This document shows, one piece after another, positions 54,801 to 63,141 of a stretch of DNA of 64,000 bases. Below the pieces are notes generated by a model. The model was not told where the DNA came from and did not search any database. It saw nothing but the letters and a program-made list of their open reading frames with translations. The stretch is from Microbacterium maritypicum MF109. GTDB lineage: Bacteria; Actinomycetota; Actinomycetes; Actinomycetales; Microbacteriaceae. The translations under genes and the position numbers were made by a program. The stretch spans positions 1 to 64,000 of the forward strand of contig NZ_ATAO01000206.1 in assembly GCF_000455825.1 (NCBI RefSeq), in the 5' to 3' direction. Numbering within the stretch: the stretch's first letter is position 1; each line of letters starts with the position of its first letter.

Positions 54801-55165
54801 CCGCCACGCGAGAGCACGTCGCGCTCTACGATCACATCGGTGAGAAGTCCGGAGGCGAGTCGCAGGAACTCGTCGCGTTCATCGTCGGGGCCGCCCTCCG
54901 GTACCAGCTCGGAGACGCGGGCGCCGCTCGACCTCGCTATGCGCCGGTGTTCATGGACGAGGCGCTGATCAAGGCCGACGCCCACTTCACCAAGCGTGCG
55001 ATCGGTGCGTGGCGCGGGCTCGGCTTCCAGCTCGTCATCGGTGCGCCGAACGACAAGTACAGCGCGATCGAGCCGCATGTGGACGTCGAGTACGACATCC
55101 TCAAGGACACGCGCGGTCGGTCCTGGGCCAAGGCGAAGGTGGGTCTGCCGGAAGCGGGGGTCTGA
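51806..55165 (+). CDS. jetC: Wadjet/MksBEF SMC-like ATPase (JetC/MksB)
   Basis: 1119 residues. The Walker A motif is [19 protein letters not shown] (GGSGSGKST at about 51-59). The ABC signature [14 protein letters not shown] is near 1012-1026 and Walker B is [13 protein letters not shown] near 1046-1058. Between them are long heptad-rich coiled coils (about 250-415 and 600-960) and a globular hinge-like stretch (about 440-590). This architecture extrudes or loops DNA in Wadjet and Mks complexes. Next to it jetD (MksG), the nuclease that cuts plasmids in Wadjet, would be expected, but the next gene lies on the opposite strand 33 bases away. All ATPase motifs are intact. Confidence 0.92.
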   Translation: MTMVDTLFGLIPAGSRGQQWVAEELQLINWGGYDGGPHRVRFSPHATLLCGGSGSGKSTLMDAYIALMMPHTTPFNGASNGGVTGRPRGEEQRNILSYGRGKIDESRTEEGTKLRVLRGDGEDTWSAIATTWIDHDGSRFTAVRAWYIPADARVLEDTTRVRATVNGAFDLGLLERAATQRLSDASVRATGLETLATDREFAARLQAVLGIGAAGSGAKAISLLARIQAGQQITTVDDLYKKLVLEEPETMATADAVVAHFDELESTRMRMLTAKQQVNALEPIRGIKDRIVSASERVRVIDEVGVFTDPTSLAALWNAQRRLDLLRDVEVELGDRSRALSLAVREKRALVDAADVEREGLLDVLRQSGGDRLETAQRELRVAERRVDDVRRERAKFDIIVRELGAEVETAAQFDAFAADVRGSAPKSEIRAARAAFADAESTRRTTEAEIRRLREEREKTSRVRGSIPAHLDESRSLLAEAVGLDPADLPFVGELIELRTEFEPWREAFNLALGGFARTLLIDVEHLASFRTAINSVRTPERLNYEGVHTGIPEVRNADPKTLPGRLEYLPTPFTGWLQQRLQDRFGYVCVDSSSQLGAHQKTLTISGQVSQGSRGAHGGQGRSNVLGFTNDRRLREIDEQLRRLTAQHEECASAAHEAEAALDRIEARSTSFAKIEDLTWEQIDVVTVEAERERWLAVEAEVTTASPEIAQLKRQAEELRARAARLRDEEARLGNELAQTQEQWGRVTDDVDSCQSVIDSAAASGLVLADGHASFLDSRFLHAETGGSATAAQRLTHLDTALRTAAQRLLDDRREAAEAHEQQRESMRRLMTGFLERWDTLTILPDPDASVGEFESILEALQTNGLHELETEWRDSLLKLSGNDLTSLDSTLSRSLREIKDRIDPINRIMEELPFFDDDHRLQITPRENQTEARKRFRRELREVRGLIDAAATDAERETVYRKMSRLIARMRRTAPDFAELIDVRNHVRVSAERVTAATREHVALYDHIGEKSGGESQELVAFIVGAALRYQLGDAGAARPRYAPVFMDEALIKADAHFTKRAIGAWRGLGFQLVIGAPNDKYSAIEPHVDVEYDILKDTRGRSWAKAKVGLPEAGV

Positions 55166-55198
55166 CCGTCGGTCGTCGACGCGCGAGCACCCGTATCG

Positions 55199-56035
55199 TC
55201 AGTCGCACTCCCCGAGGAACCCGAGGTAGCAGACGGCCTCGTGAGTGACTGCTGCTTCGTAGTCGTTGTTCGAGACCTGTCGCGTCGCGACCTCCGGTGT
55301 GCGGGTGAGGTGGCCGAAGTCTCCGAGCGAGGCGACGACCGCTCCTTCGGAGTCCTCCGCGCGCATGCGATCGATCTCGGCGCGATGCTGTTCGCAGAGC
55401 ATCGCCGCGGCGGGAACGAGCTCGACGCCGGCGCAGGCTCCCGCATACTGGGCCTCCATCGCGTCGATGCAGTCGGTCCAGTCCTGATCGACGGCGCACG
55501 GGCTCACGCCGTCGTCCGCCACCAGGTACAGACCGGTCTCGTACTCCTCGCTGTGGAAGGTCTCGGGCTTCTCGGGCGCATCGACCTTCGTCCAGTGCCG
55601 GGCGGTGGTGAACGCCACCACCACGACGATGATCGCGAGCAGCAGCAGGGCACCGACGATGGACAGCGCGACCCAGAGACCGACCCGGCTCTTCTTCTCC
55701 GGTCCGCCGGGGACCGGGGCACCGGGAGAAGGGATCGCTGTGGTCGGCGTACCGGCGTACGCCGGCGGAGCGGATGCGAACGCCGCTGTCTGGGCGAAGT
55801 CGTGTCCGCCGAGCGGCACCGTCTCGGCGGCCGGGGTCGTCTCGGGTGCGGGGAACGCGGGAGCGGCAGGCTCCGTCTGCGGGTTCATGGATTGCCAGTA
55901 CGCGTACCAGCTCTGGGCGGCGTGCGGGTCGGCCGCGACCTGCTGGGCTTCGGTGTCCGAGAGCCGGATGCCCAGCCCCTGCCGGGAACCGGCGTCCACC
56001 AGTGCGGAACGGAACTCCTCGAGTGACAGCGCCAT
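55199..56035 (-). CDS. Membrane-anchored protein of unknown function
   Basis: 278 residues. The first 50 residues look like a small helical domain (LEEFRSALVDAGSRQGLGIRLSDTEAQQVAADPHAAQSWYAYW in shorter pieces), followed by a Pro/Ala-rich spacer (52-115), one membrane helix (about 120-142, VALSIVGALLLLAIIVVVVAF) and an extracellular domain with five or six cysteines (C-x-VDQDWTDC, AGACAG, MLCEQ, VCYLGFLGECD). Disulfide bonds are likely. It converges on jetC with a 33-base gap and is probably not part of the jet operon. No known family is recognised. Confidence 0.72.
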   Translation of the reverse strand: MALSLEEFRSALVDAGSRQGLGIRLSDTEAQQVAADPHAAQSWYAYWQSMNPQTEPAAPAFPAPETTPAAETVPLGGHDFAQTAAFASAPPAYAGTPTTAIPSPGAPVPGGPEKKSRVGLWVALSIVGALLLLAIIVVVVAFTTARHWTKVDAPEKPETFHSEEYETGLYLVADDGVSPCAVDQDWTDCIDAMEAQYAGACAGVELVPAAAMLCEQHRAEIDRMRAEDSEGAVVASLGDFGHLTRTPEVATRQVSNNDYEAAVTHEAVCYLGFLGECD

Positions 56036-56126
56036 GTTCGTGATGATGGCAGAAAGCCGCCTCGTCCGACAATCCGCTCGCGAACGCGATGTCTCCGGCA
56101 TCCGCAAGAATATCGAGGTGATCGGT

Positions 56127-57401
56127 ATGAGGAGCTTCTGGAACGCCCTACCCACGGAGGGGCGGTGGTTGCTGTCGACGGTCGCGATCCAGACGCTCGG
56201 TCGCGGTATGACCCTGCCGTTCACGATCATCTATTTCCATGAGGTGCGCGGCTTCGACCTCGGCATCTCCGGAGCGCTGATGAGTCTCATCGCGATCACC
56301 GGGCTGATCGTCACAGGCCCCGGAGGGACTCTCATCGATCGCTTCGGCGCACGGCGGGTGCTGATCGTCGGGCTGCTGTCGATGATCGCGGGATGCGCGC
56401 TGCTGGCCTACGCCACCCATCCGGTTGTCGCCGCCGTCGCGGTCATGCTGATCGGGGTGAACTTCGGCGTCTCCTGGCCCGGCTTCAACGCCCTCATCGC
56501 CACGGTGGTCGAGGGAGAGGTACGTCAGCAGTACTTCGGTGTGAACTTCGCGCTCGTCAACCTGGGGATCGGCGTCGGAGGCGTGATCGGCGGCTTCTTC
56601 GTGGACGTGACCGATCCCGCCACCTTCACGACGATCTTCCTCGTCGACGCCGCGAGCAGCCTCATCCCGCTCGCGCTCCTCCTCGGACCGCTCCGCCGTG
56701 TGCGCACGCAGCACGACGCCGAGGCCGACGCCCCTCCGGTGGGCGGGTATCGAGAGATCCTGCGGCGGCCGGCCGTGCTCTGGCTGACTCTTCTGACCTT
56801 CCTTTCGGTCTTCATCGGATACGGCCAGATGGAGGCGGGCTTCCCGGCGTTCGCCCGCCAGGTGTCACAGGTGTCGACGCAGGTCGTCGGCATCGCGTTC
56901 GCCGTGAACACCGCGGTGATCGTGCTTCTGCAGTTCGCCGTGCTCCGGGTCATCTCCGGCAAGAGGCGCACGCGGGTGATGCAGGTGATGGCCCTCATCT
57001 GGGCCGTGTCGTGGGTGGTGCTCGGGGCGACGGGCTTCCTGCCGGACACAGTCGCCGCCGCCATCGGCGTCATCGCCTACATGGGAGTCTTCGCGTTCGG
57101 AGAGACGATGCTGCAGCCCACCGTTCCCGCGATCTACAACGATCTCGCGTCCGACCGCACGCGCGGCCGGTACAACGCGATCAATTCCGCGGCGTTCCAG
57201 GGCGGTGCGATCACGGGCCCGCTCGTGGCGGGTGTGATGCTCGGTGCGGGACTGGACATCGGGTTCATCGGCGTCATGATCGCGGGAAGCCTGGCGGTCG
57301 GTGTGCTGGCGCTCGTGCTGGAGCGGGCGGTACCACCGGCTGCGAACGGCGCACCCGACATCCATCGAACGGTCGACGTCGACGACGCGCGGACGCAATA
57401 G
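56127..57401 (+). CDS. MFS transporter
   Basis: 424 residues with about 12 helices. Motif A is seen in GGTLIDRFGARRVLIVGLL, and the ordinary mid-loop separates the halves near residue 200. TLPFTIIYFHEVRGFDLGISG in the first helix region is typical of a group of actinobacterial exporters. The ATG at 56127 has GAGGTGA upstream and sits 91 bases from the divergent membrane-protein gene. Its stop TAG is part of the TAGGCT box of the next gene. The substrate is unknown. Confidence 0.85.
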   Translation: MRSFWNALPTEGRWLLSTVAIQTLGRGMTLPFTIIYFHEVRGFDLGISGALMSLIAITGLIVTGPGGTLIDRFGARRVLIVGLLSMIAGCALLAYATHPVVAAVAVMLIGVNFGVSWPGFNALIATVVEGEVRQQYFGVNFALVNLGIGVGGVIGGFFVDVTDPATFTTIFLVDAASSLIPLALLLGPLRRVRTQHDAEADAPPVGGYREILRRPAVLWLTLLTFLSVFIGYGQMEAGFPAFARQVSQVSTQVVGIAFAVNTAVIVLLQFAVLRVISGKRRTRVMQVMALIWAVSWVVLGATGFLPDTVAAAIGVIAYMGVFAFGETMLQPTVPAIYNDLASDRTRGRYNAINSAAFQGGAITGPLVAGVMLGAGLDIGFIGVMIAGSLAVGVLALVLERAVPPAANGAPDIHRTVDVDDARTQ

Positions 57402-57404
57402 GCT
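57399..57404 (+). promoter_or_regulatory. -10 box before a small membrane-protein gene (leaderless)
   Basis: TAGGCT ends six bases before the ATG at 57411 and overlaps the stop codon of the MFS gene. Confidence 0.6.
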
Positions 57405-57410
57405 CCCCTC

Positions 57411-57911
57411 ATGGCTCTGGAGTCTCTCTTCCTCCGTTTGGACCGGATCGCCGGTGGACGAAAGGCCGGCGTCGCGATCAGCGAGGCGGACCGCACGCAT
57501 CCCAAGACCGTCCGGGCATTCACCTGGATTCTCTGGCTCCTGGTGGTCGAACTCGTCATCGGCGTCGGTGCGGTCATCGTCGCATTGGTGCTGGCGGTCG
57601 ATGGCGAGTCGGTGTCGTTCGCGGTCTGGATGCGCACCCTCGTCGTGCTCGCGATGACCGCGACGTTGTTCTACTTCGCGTGGCGAGCGCAGCGCGGGTG
57701 GCGGTGGGCGTACCAGCGCCTGCGCCTGTTCGCCCAGATCTTCCCCGTGATCACGCTGGTCATGGCGGCGATCCCCGGCCTCTATCCGCTCTGGATGGTG
57801 TCGGAGCAGATCGTCTTCAGCCTGATCATGATCGGTATCGCCGACTTCCTGACGAGCGATCACATGCGCAGCACGTTCGCGGCACCGGACGTCGAGCCGA
57901 CCGCGGAATAG
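57411..57911 (+). CDS. Small membrane protein, unknown function
   Basis: 166 residues with about four predicted helices (about 37-62, 72-93, 105-125, 132-148). The N-terminus is charged (LFLRLDRIAGGRKAGVAISEAD). No known family is recognised. It probably has its own promoter with a leaderless start, 9 bases after the MFS gene. Confidence 0.72.
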   Translation: MALESLFLRLDRIAGGRKAGVAISEADRTHPKTVRAFTWILWLLVVELVIGVGAVIVALVLAVDGESVSFAVWMRTLVVLAMTATLFYFAWRAQRGWRWAYQRLRLFAQIFPVITLVMAAIPGLYPLWMVSEQIVFSLIMIGIADFLTSDHMRSTFAAPDVEPTAE

Positions 57912-57997
57912 CACGGTAGTCGCCGCGACGCCACTCCCTTCCGCGTATCCCACGGCGCCGCCATCCTCGATCGAAGGCATTCGAGGGAGGCAGCAGC

Positions 57998-59011
57998 ATG
58001 GCGAGACTGATCCGTGTGGTTCCGGGGGAGGACCCGGGCTTCCGACGTGTGCGATCCGGATCCGGATTCCGCTACGTCGACCCGGCCGGTGAGACGGCGC
58101 CCGAGGCCGATCGGGAGCGGATCCACGACCTCGTGATCCCACCCGCGTGGCATGACGTGTGGATCGCGGCCGACCCGCTCGCGCACATCCAGGCGGTCGG
58201 CGTCGATGGCGCGGGACGCAAGCAGTACCTCTATCACCCCCTATGGCGAGTCACCCGGGATCGCCGGAAGTTCGTGCGGGCGCTGGATCTCGCGGCCGCG
58301 CTTCCTCGAGCGAGGGCCCAGGTCACCCGTGCGCTCGCGCAGGAGGGGCAGACGAAGGAGCGCGCCCTCGCCGTCGCCTTCCGGCTTCTCGACGATGCGG
58401 CCCTCCGCATCGGGTCGGAACGGTATCTCGTCCGCCACGGGAGCCGCGGTCTCACCACACTGCGGAGGCGGGATGTGCGGGTGGAGGGGAGTGAACTGGC
58501 GCTCTCGTTCCCTGCCAAGAGCGGCCGTACGGCGTCGATCGAGATCACCGACGAGACGCTCGCCGAGGCGTTGACCGACTTCGCCGCGGGGAAGTCTGCG
58601 GCCTTCCTGCTTGCGTACCGCCGAGGGCGTCGGCGGGTACGCATCACACCCGCCGAGGTCAATGCGTACCTCCGAGATGTCACGGGTGCCGCTTTCACGG
58701 CGAAGGACTTCCGCACTCTTCACGGCACGATCATCGCGGCCGACGCCCTCGCTCGGATCGGTGAGCTCGACAGCCGCAACCACCGGAGCCAGGCGGAGCG
58801 CCTCGCTGTGCAGGCGGCGGCGACGGCGCTGGGCAACACGACCGCCGTCGCACGCGGAAGCTACATCGATCCACGGGTGTTCAGTCAGTACGCGCGCGGA
58901 CGGACACTCGATCTCTCGGTGACCCCTGAGACGGCCATCCGGCGTCTTCTCGGCGGACCGCAGATCTCGCGTAAGGTCACCCGACGAAGTGCAGCCAGAC
59001 GACGGCGATGA
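57998..59011 (+). CDS. DNA topoisomerase IB
   Basis: 337 residues, the small poxvirus-like type found in bacteria. It relaxes supercoils through a transient 3'-phosphotyrosyl link. VIPPAWHDVWIAADPLAHIQAVGVD and GRKQYLYHPLWRVTRDRRKF form the N-terminal clamp; RIGSERYLVRHGSRGLTTLRRR carries an active-site arginine region; KDFRTLHGTI another. The likely catalytic residue is Tyr289 in RGSYIDPRVFSQY. The C-terminus is very basic (VTRRSAARRRR). Its 3' end overlaps the convergent gene by 35 bases. Confidence 0.92.
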   Translation: MARLIRVVPGEDPGFRRVRSGSGFRYVDPAGETAPEADRERIHDLVIPPAWHDVWIAADPLAHIQAVGVDGAGRKQYLYHPLWRVTRDRRKFVRALDLAAALPRARAQVTRALAQEGQTKERALAVAFRLLDDAALRIGSERYLVRHGSRGLTTLRRRDVRVEGSELALSFPAKSGRTASIEITDETLAEALTDFAAGKSAAFLLAYRRGRRRVRITPAEVNAYLRDVTGAAFTAKDFRTLHGTIIAADALARIGELDSRNHRSQAERLAVQAAATALGNTTAVARGSYIDPRVFSQYARGRTLDLSVTPETAIRRLLGGPQISRKVTRRSAARRRR

Positions 59012-59984
59012 GCATCGGCACCAGGGGCGTGGCCACTGCCAGGAGAACGGGCCACCATCGCACGCGCGTGTCGACCCCGCGCGCCCGATCGGCGAGAGTG
59101 TCGCCGTCGCGGCGGTAGGACGCCGGGTCCAGCGGTTCGGCGGCCTCGTCGCGATAGAGCATGGTGCGGCGTCCGAAGCGGTCGTACAAGGCAGCGATCA
59201 CGGCGAGGAAGTCGCGCAGCTCTTCATCGTCGGTCAGGTCGACGGCGGGGAAGTACACGTGGAGCGTGCTGTCAATGATCTCCAGATCGAGGTCGGCGCT
59301 CTGGTCGAGGAGCACGACCATCAGGTCGGGTGTGAGCAGGTAGAGCGCATCCGTCTCGTAGCCCGCCGGCACCGAAACCTCGAAGACGTCGCTGAAGTCG
59401 CCCTCGAGTCGAATCCGGGACGCGCCCGTCGGACGTCGGGGGAGCACGCTGAGTGCGCCGCCGCCGCGCCGTGATCGGAGCGTGATACGCGGCGCTTCGG
59501 AAGGAAGGGGGATCCGCACCGCCCGCACCGTGTGCATCGTCGCCCCCTCGCGGTCGCCGACGACGAACGTGCGCTCGATGCTGTCGAAGGGGAGGGCCGC
59601 GTGTCGCGCGTCCAGATGATCCCGTGCGGTTCGGGCGCCGCGATCGATCTGCTCATCGATGGAGCCACCCCACACGCGGTCGCCGATATCCGTGCGGAAC
59701 TCCCAGCCGAGTGTCTCTGCGACGGCGGCGAGAGCGGCCCGATGTCGATGATGCCGGCGAACGGCGATCGTCGACGAGGCGACGATCGCCGCGCAGAGAA
59801 GCATCGCGGCGACCTGCGCGAGCACGAGCGTCGCGCCGGTCAGGCCGAAGCCCACGGGCAGCAGGTAGAACGCGATCACGGCGGCGATGCCGACCGTGGC
59901 CAGCGACGACCCGATGAGGGCGAGGCCGCCCGGCACGCGCTCGTCGGCGTGCGGGGCGGACTCGCCTTCCAGGAGCGTCGGCAC
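58977..59984 (-). CDS. Membrane protein of unknown function
   Basis: 335 residues. Two helices near the N-terminus (about 22-45 and 50-72) precede a soluble domain of about 210 residues (TLGWEFRTDIGDRVWGGSIDEQID, YLLTPDLMVVLLDQSADLDLEII in shorter pieces), and one helix ends the protein (about 312-332). No known family is recognised. It starts two bases after the stop of the upstream gene with a GTG, so they form an operon. Its C-terminal codons overlap the end of the topoisomerase gene on the other strand. Confidence 0.75.
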   Translation of the reverse strand: MPTLLEGESAPHADERVPGGLALIGSSLATVGIAAVIAFYLLPVGFGLTGATLVLAQVAAMLLCAAIVASSTIAVRRHHRHRAALAAVAETLGWEFRTDIGDRVWGGSIDEQIDRGARTARDHLDARHAALPFDSIERTFVVGDREGATMHTVRAVRIPLPSEAPRITLRSRRGGGALSVLPRRPTGASRIRLEGDFSDVFEVSVPAGYETDALYLLTPDLMVVLLDQSADLDLEIIDSTLHVYFPAVDLTDDEELRDFLAVIAALYDRFGRRTMLYRDEAAEPLDPASYRRDGDTLADRARGVDTRVRWWPVLLAVATPLVPMLIAVVWLHFVG

Positions 59985-59986
59985 CG

Positions 59987-60484
59987 TCAGGGCTTGTACA
60001 CGATGGCGATGTTCAGCTGATCGCCCTCACGTGCCCACGCGAGCCAACGCGGCTCGACCGTGCCGGTGAGTCGCTGGATGGGGATCACGTAGATCCCCTG
60101 GTCCAGCCGGCTCAGAGCGCGGAACTCGGGCTTCTTCGAGATCCAGATGGTGCCGCCCCCGTCCCAGGGCTCGAGGCAGGTGTACACATAGCCGTGTGCG
60201 CGCAGGTTGACCTGGTCGGCGAGGGCATCCGCTTGTTGCCGGAGTTCGGAGACGACCTCCGCGGGCACGATTCCGTCGAGGGCGAAGGCCGCGACGTCGT
60301 ACACGTTCCCCTCACCGTAGTCCCGTGTGGTGAGCAGCGTCAGCTCCGTGACGCCCTTGTCGGAGGTGCGGGTCCACAGTGCGTGCGAGCTCTTGGCCCG
60401 CTTGTTCATCAGGAACCCGCCGAAGTTCATCTTCTGAAAGGAGAAGTCGTCGAGTTTCGCTGCGATCGCTGCACGTGTCGTCAT
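59987..60484 (-). CDS. Soluble protein of unknown function
   Basis: 165 residues without membrane segments or a signal peptide. Distinct stretches are FSFQKMNFGGFLMNKRAKSS, GVTELTLLTTRDYGEGNVYD, YVYTCLEPWDGGGTIWISKK and PRWLAWAREGDQLNIAIVYK. I do not recognise a family. The ATG has GAGGAG upstream and the gene leads the two-gene operon with the membrane protein at 58977. The 143 bases up to the divergent STAND gene hold nothing else I can support. Confidence 0.72.
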   Translation of the reverse strand: MTTRAAIAAKLDDFSFQKMNFGGFLMNKRAKSSHALWTRTSDKGVTELTLLTTRDYGEGNVYDVAAFALDGIVPAEVVSELRQQADALADQVNLRAHGYVYTCLEPWDGGGTIWISKKPEFRALSRLDQGIYVIPIQRLTGTVEPRWLAWAREGDQLNIAIVYKP

Positions 60485-60615
60485 GGGGTTTGTCTCCTCG
60501 TCCGGGAGGTCGCGGTCGGCCTCTCCGTCGAGCGAGCATAGGGGTGATGAGCACAGGGCCGTCCGACTCCGAACGAGCCCGAACGGCCGCCGTCCGTCGC
60601 CGCAACGGCGTGCCA

Positions 60616-60621
60616 TAGGCT
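60616..60621 (+). promoter_or_regulatory. -10 box of the STAND-type NTPase gene (leaderless)
   Basis: TAGGCT ends six bases before the ATG at 60628. Confidence 0.6.
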
Positions 60622-60627
60622 CGACCC

Positions 60628-63090
60628 ATGCCCGCGCCGCGCACCCTCGACGAGCTCTGTCTGGGGCTCGGACGGATGCGCGCGAACGCGGGATCACCGT
60701 CGTATGCCGAGATCGCCCGTCGCATCGGCGGCCTGCGCGACGGCGCAGAGCCGCCCAAGGTGACCGTGTACGACTGCTTCCGCCCGGGGCGGAGGCGACT
60801 CGATGAACGCCTGGTCGGCGACATCGTGCTCGCCCTCGGCGGTGACGATGCCGAAGCCGGCATCTGGCGGGAGAACGCGCGTCTCCTCAACGGTGAGAGA
60901 GCGGGTGTGCACGTCGAGGTGACGCTCGATGTTCGGGACGCGGCGGGAGCGGACGTCGGACGGGAAGAGCTGCTGGCCTCGGTCCCCGAGGCCGAAATCC
61001 TCCTCCTCACCGGTCTGCCGGGAGCGGGGAAGACCACTCTCGCGACGGCGTTGGCCGGTCCGTCACCCGTGCTCACCGTGCATCTGCGCGAATCGGACGT
61101 GGATCGTCCCCGAGCCGACCCGATCGACGTCCTCCGGCGGATGCTGGGAGCCCTCGGCGTCCGCTCTCTTCCTTACGAGCTGTCGCGGCTGCGCGAAGGG
61201 CTGCAGTCCGCGGCGCGAGGCATGACCGTGATCATCGAGGACGCGGGCGATGCCAGGCGTCTCGCCGCGCTGCTCGTCCCCGGTGTGCGATTCATCGTGA
61301 CGACGCGCGTCGACCTTGCCGACCTGGAGGAGCGGATCTCGGCGATGGGTGCACGCGTGGCGCGGGTCCTCGTCCCACCGATGACGAGCGCCGAAGCCCT
61401 CCGACTCCTCACCCATCTCCTCCGGGGGGATGACGCGTCGTCAGGGGCCGATGCCGACGCCGACGTGAACGTGCACGCGGATGCGCTGCGCCGCATCGTC
61501 GCCGTCGGCGGGGGTCTCCCTCTCGATCTCGCGATGCTGGCGGGGATCGTGCGGGAGCACGAGGGCTGGTCGTTCCAGGATCTCGCATCGCGGTTCGAGC
61601 ACGAGCCTCGTGATCTGCGCATCCGCTCCGTCCTGGAGGCGGCGACCCGGTCGCTGTCCCCCTCCGAGGAAGCCCTGCTCGCGGACGCCGCCCTGTTGGA
61701 CAGGGACATCGACGAAGGAGTGCTCCTGGCCGCGGGCGGGGCATCGTCCGCCCTCGATCTGCACCGGCTGCACGCCCGCCATCTGGTCGAACTGCGCGAC
61801 GGCCGAGTGCGCATGCACGACACGGTCTTCGCCTTCGCTGCGTCTCGGTCACGATCACTGCGCCCGTCGTCCACCCGCAGAGGGTTCGTGGAGAGGTCCG
61901 CGTCTGCGGTGCTCGCGCGGATCCACGAAGATCCCGACTTCGCCGCACGTGCGGTCACGACGGTGCTCGCGGTCGCGGCGGCGGCCCGCGAGCACGGCCT
62001 CGACTCCTCGGTGGAGCGGCTGGCGATCGAGGCGCATCCCGCGCTCTCACGCTGGTCGTTCTGGAACGAGTCGCTGCGGCTGCACGACCTCGCGTCGCGA
62101 GGAGAGGGGCTCGACCTGGTCCCGGACATCGCCCTCGGCATCGCGCACTGCGCCGAGAAGCTCGGGCGCCTCGACGAAGCGTTGGTGACCCTGAATCGCG
62201 TGCGCCGCATCGCCTCGGGTGCGGCGCTGGCGCGCACGTGGAATCAGATCGGCAACGTGCAGCGCTGGATGAGTCACCTCGATGAGGCTGTGGAATCGTA
62301 CGAACGAGCGATCGCGCACGCACGGGACGCGGGGGACCGGATCGTCGAGGGCCGTGCCACCGGGAATCACGCCGACACCCTTCGTATCCTCGCCCGCTAT
62401 CCGGAGGCGCTGGAGCGCTACGCGAGTGCCCTGTCCATGGCGCAGGCCGAAGGCGATGAGCTCAACATCGCCGTCGTCCGTGGCAACCGCCCGCTCCTGC
62501 TCCTCGCCATCGGTCGACTCGATGACGCGGAGGTGGAGCTGCACGGGCTGTTGGACGAGTCGAACGGCGAGCCGCTGCCCTTCGTCCGGCGCACTCTGGC
62601 CCTCGTCGCAGAGGCACGAGGCGATGATGTGCGCGCCCGCGAGCTCTGTGCGACTGCGATGCAGACGCTGGCGACCGCGGGCGAGTATGGGACCTCTGCC
62701 GACCTCGTGCTCCTGCACGCGCGTATCGACGGACGAGCGGGAGATGTCCGGAAGGCGACGGCTGCCGCGGAACAGATCCTCCGTGAGGCGGAGCGCGCGG
62801 GCTCGCCGTTGATCGCGACAGAGGCTGCGAACTCCCTCGCCGAGATCCTGCTGTCTGCGAACACGGAAGACGCGGCGGATGCGGGCGCGGTCCTGCACGA
62901 GGCTGAACGACACGCGCAGGAGGCCCGGAGCATCGCAGAGGCGACCGGTGATCGTGCCGAAGTGGCACGAAGCGATGCGATCCTCTCGTCCATCGCGCGG
63001 GTGCGAGAAGACGAGGAGTCCGCCGAGGCACGCGCTCACGCTTCGGCACAGGTCTACGCCGAGATCGGGCATCGTCTCCAGAACGCCTGA
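60628..63090 (+). CDS. STAND-type (NB-ARC-like) NTPase with TPR-like C-terminus
   Basis: 820 residues. The N-terminus (1-90) is a helix-turn-helix-like domain (SPSYAEIARRI, VTVYDCFRPGRRRLDERLV). The NTPase follows: Walker A LLTGLPGAGKTTLATAL (about 126-142), Walker B MTVIIEDAGDARRL (about 198-211), and sensor RFIVTTRVDL (about 221-230). A winged-helix region follows near 345-390 (SPSEEALLADAALLDRDIDEGVL in parts), then helical repeats of TPR type (about 500-700, RTWNQIGNVQRWMSHLDEAVESYERAI in parts). Such proteins act as signal-driven oligomeric switches, either as transcription regulators or as defence sensors. It has no obvious effector nuclease domain. It could belong to either class. Confidence 0.82.
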   Translation: MPAPRTLDELCLGLGRMRANAGSPSYAEIARRIGGLRDGAEPPKVTVYDCFRPGRRRLDERLVGDIVLALGGDDAEAGIWRENARLLNGERAGVHVEVTLDVRDAAGADVGREELLASVPEAEILLLTGLPGAGKTTLATALAGPSPVLTVHLRESDVDRPRADPIDVLRRMLGALGVRSLPYELSRLREGLQSAARGMTVIIEDAGDARRLAALLVPGVRFIVTTRVDLADLEERISAMGARVARVLVPPMTSAEALRLLTHLLRGDDASSGADADADVNVHADALRRIVAVGGGLPLDLAMLAGIVREHEGWSFQDLASRFEHEPRDLRIRSVLEAATRSLSPSEEALLADAALLDRDIDEGVLLAAGGASSALDLHRLHARHLVELRDGRVRMHDTVFAFAASRSRSLRPSSTRRGFVERSASAVLARIHEDPDFAARAVTTVLAVAAAAREHGLDSSVERLAIEAHPALSRWSFWNESLRLHDLASRGEGLDLVPDIALGIAHCAEKLGRLDEALVTLNRVRRIASGAALARTWNQIGNVQRWMSHLDEAVESYERAIAHARDAGDRIVEGRATGNHADTLRILARYPEALERYASALSMAQAEGDELNIAVVRGNRPLLLLAIGRLDDAEVELHGLLDESNGEPLPFVRRTLALVAEARGDDVRARELCATAMQTLATAGEYGTSADLVLLHARIDGRAGDVRKATAAAEQILREAERAGSPLIATEAANSLAEILLSANTEDAADAGAVLHEAERHAQEARSIAEATGDRAEVARSDAILSSIARVREDEESAEARAHASAQVYAEIGHRLQNA

Positions 63091-63141
63091 TCCGTCGCAC
63101 GAGGGTCTGTCCGCCTCGCCTCCGGATGCCAGGATGGAAGC

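Noticed and set aside
51713..55078. Very long open frame on the minus strand opposite jetC, and similar long frames opposite otsA, ilvB, leuB and others
   Set aside because: They are antisense shadows of strongly coding plus-strand genes in GC-rich DNA. Their proteins are low-complexity Arg/Gly/Asp-rich with no recognisable domain and no ribosome site.
51806..55165. SbcC-type exonuclease subunit
   Set aside because: No SbcD partner is adjacent, and the overlap with DUF3375-like and DUF4194-like genes identifies the JetC/MksB family.
57998..59011. Topoisomerase IB as a replacement for the missing JetD
   Set aside because: It is 2.8 kb away, separated by genes on both strands, and is an ordinary stand-alone bacterial topoisomerase IB. 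JetD is related to topoisomerase VI/Toprim proteins, not to type IB.
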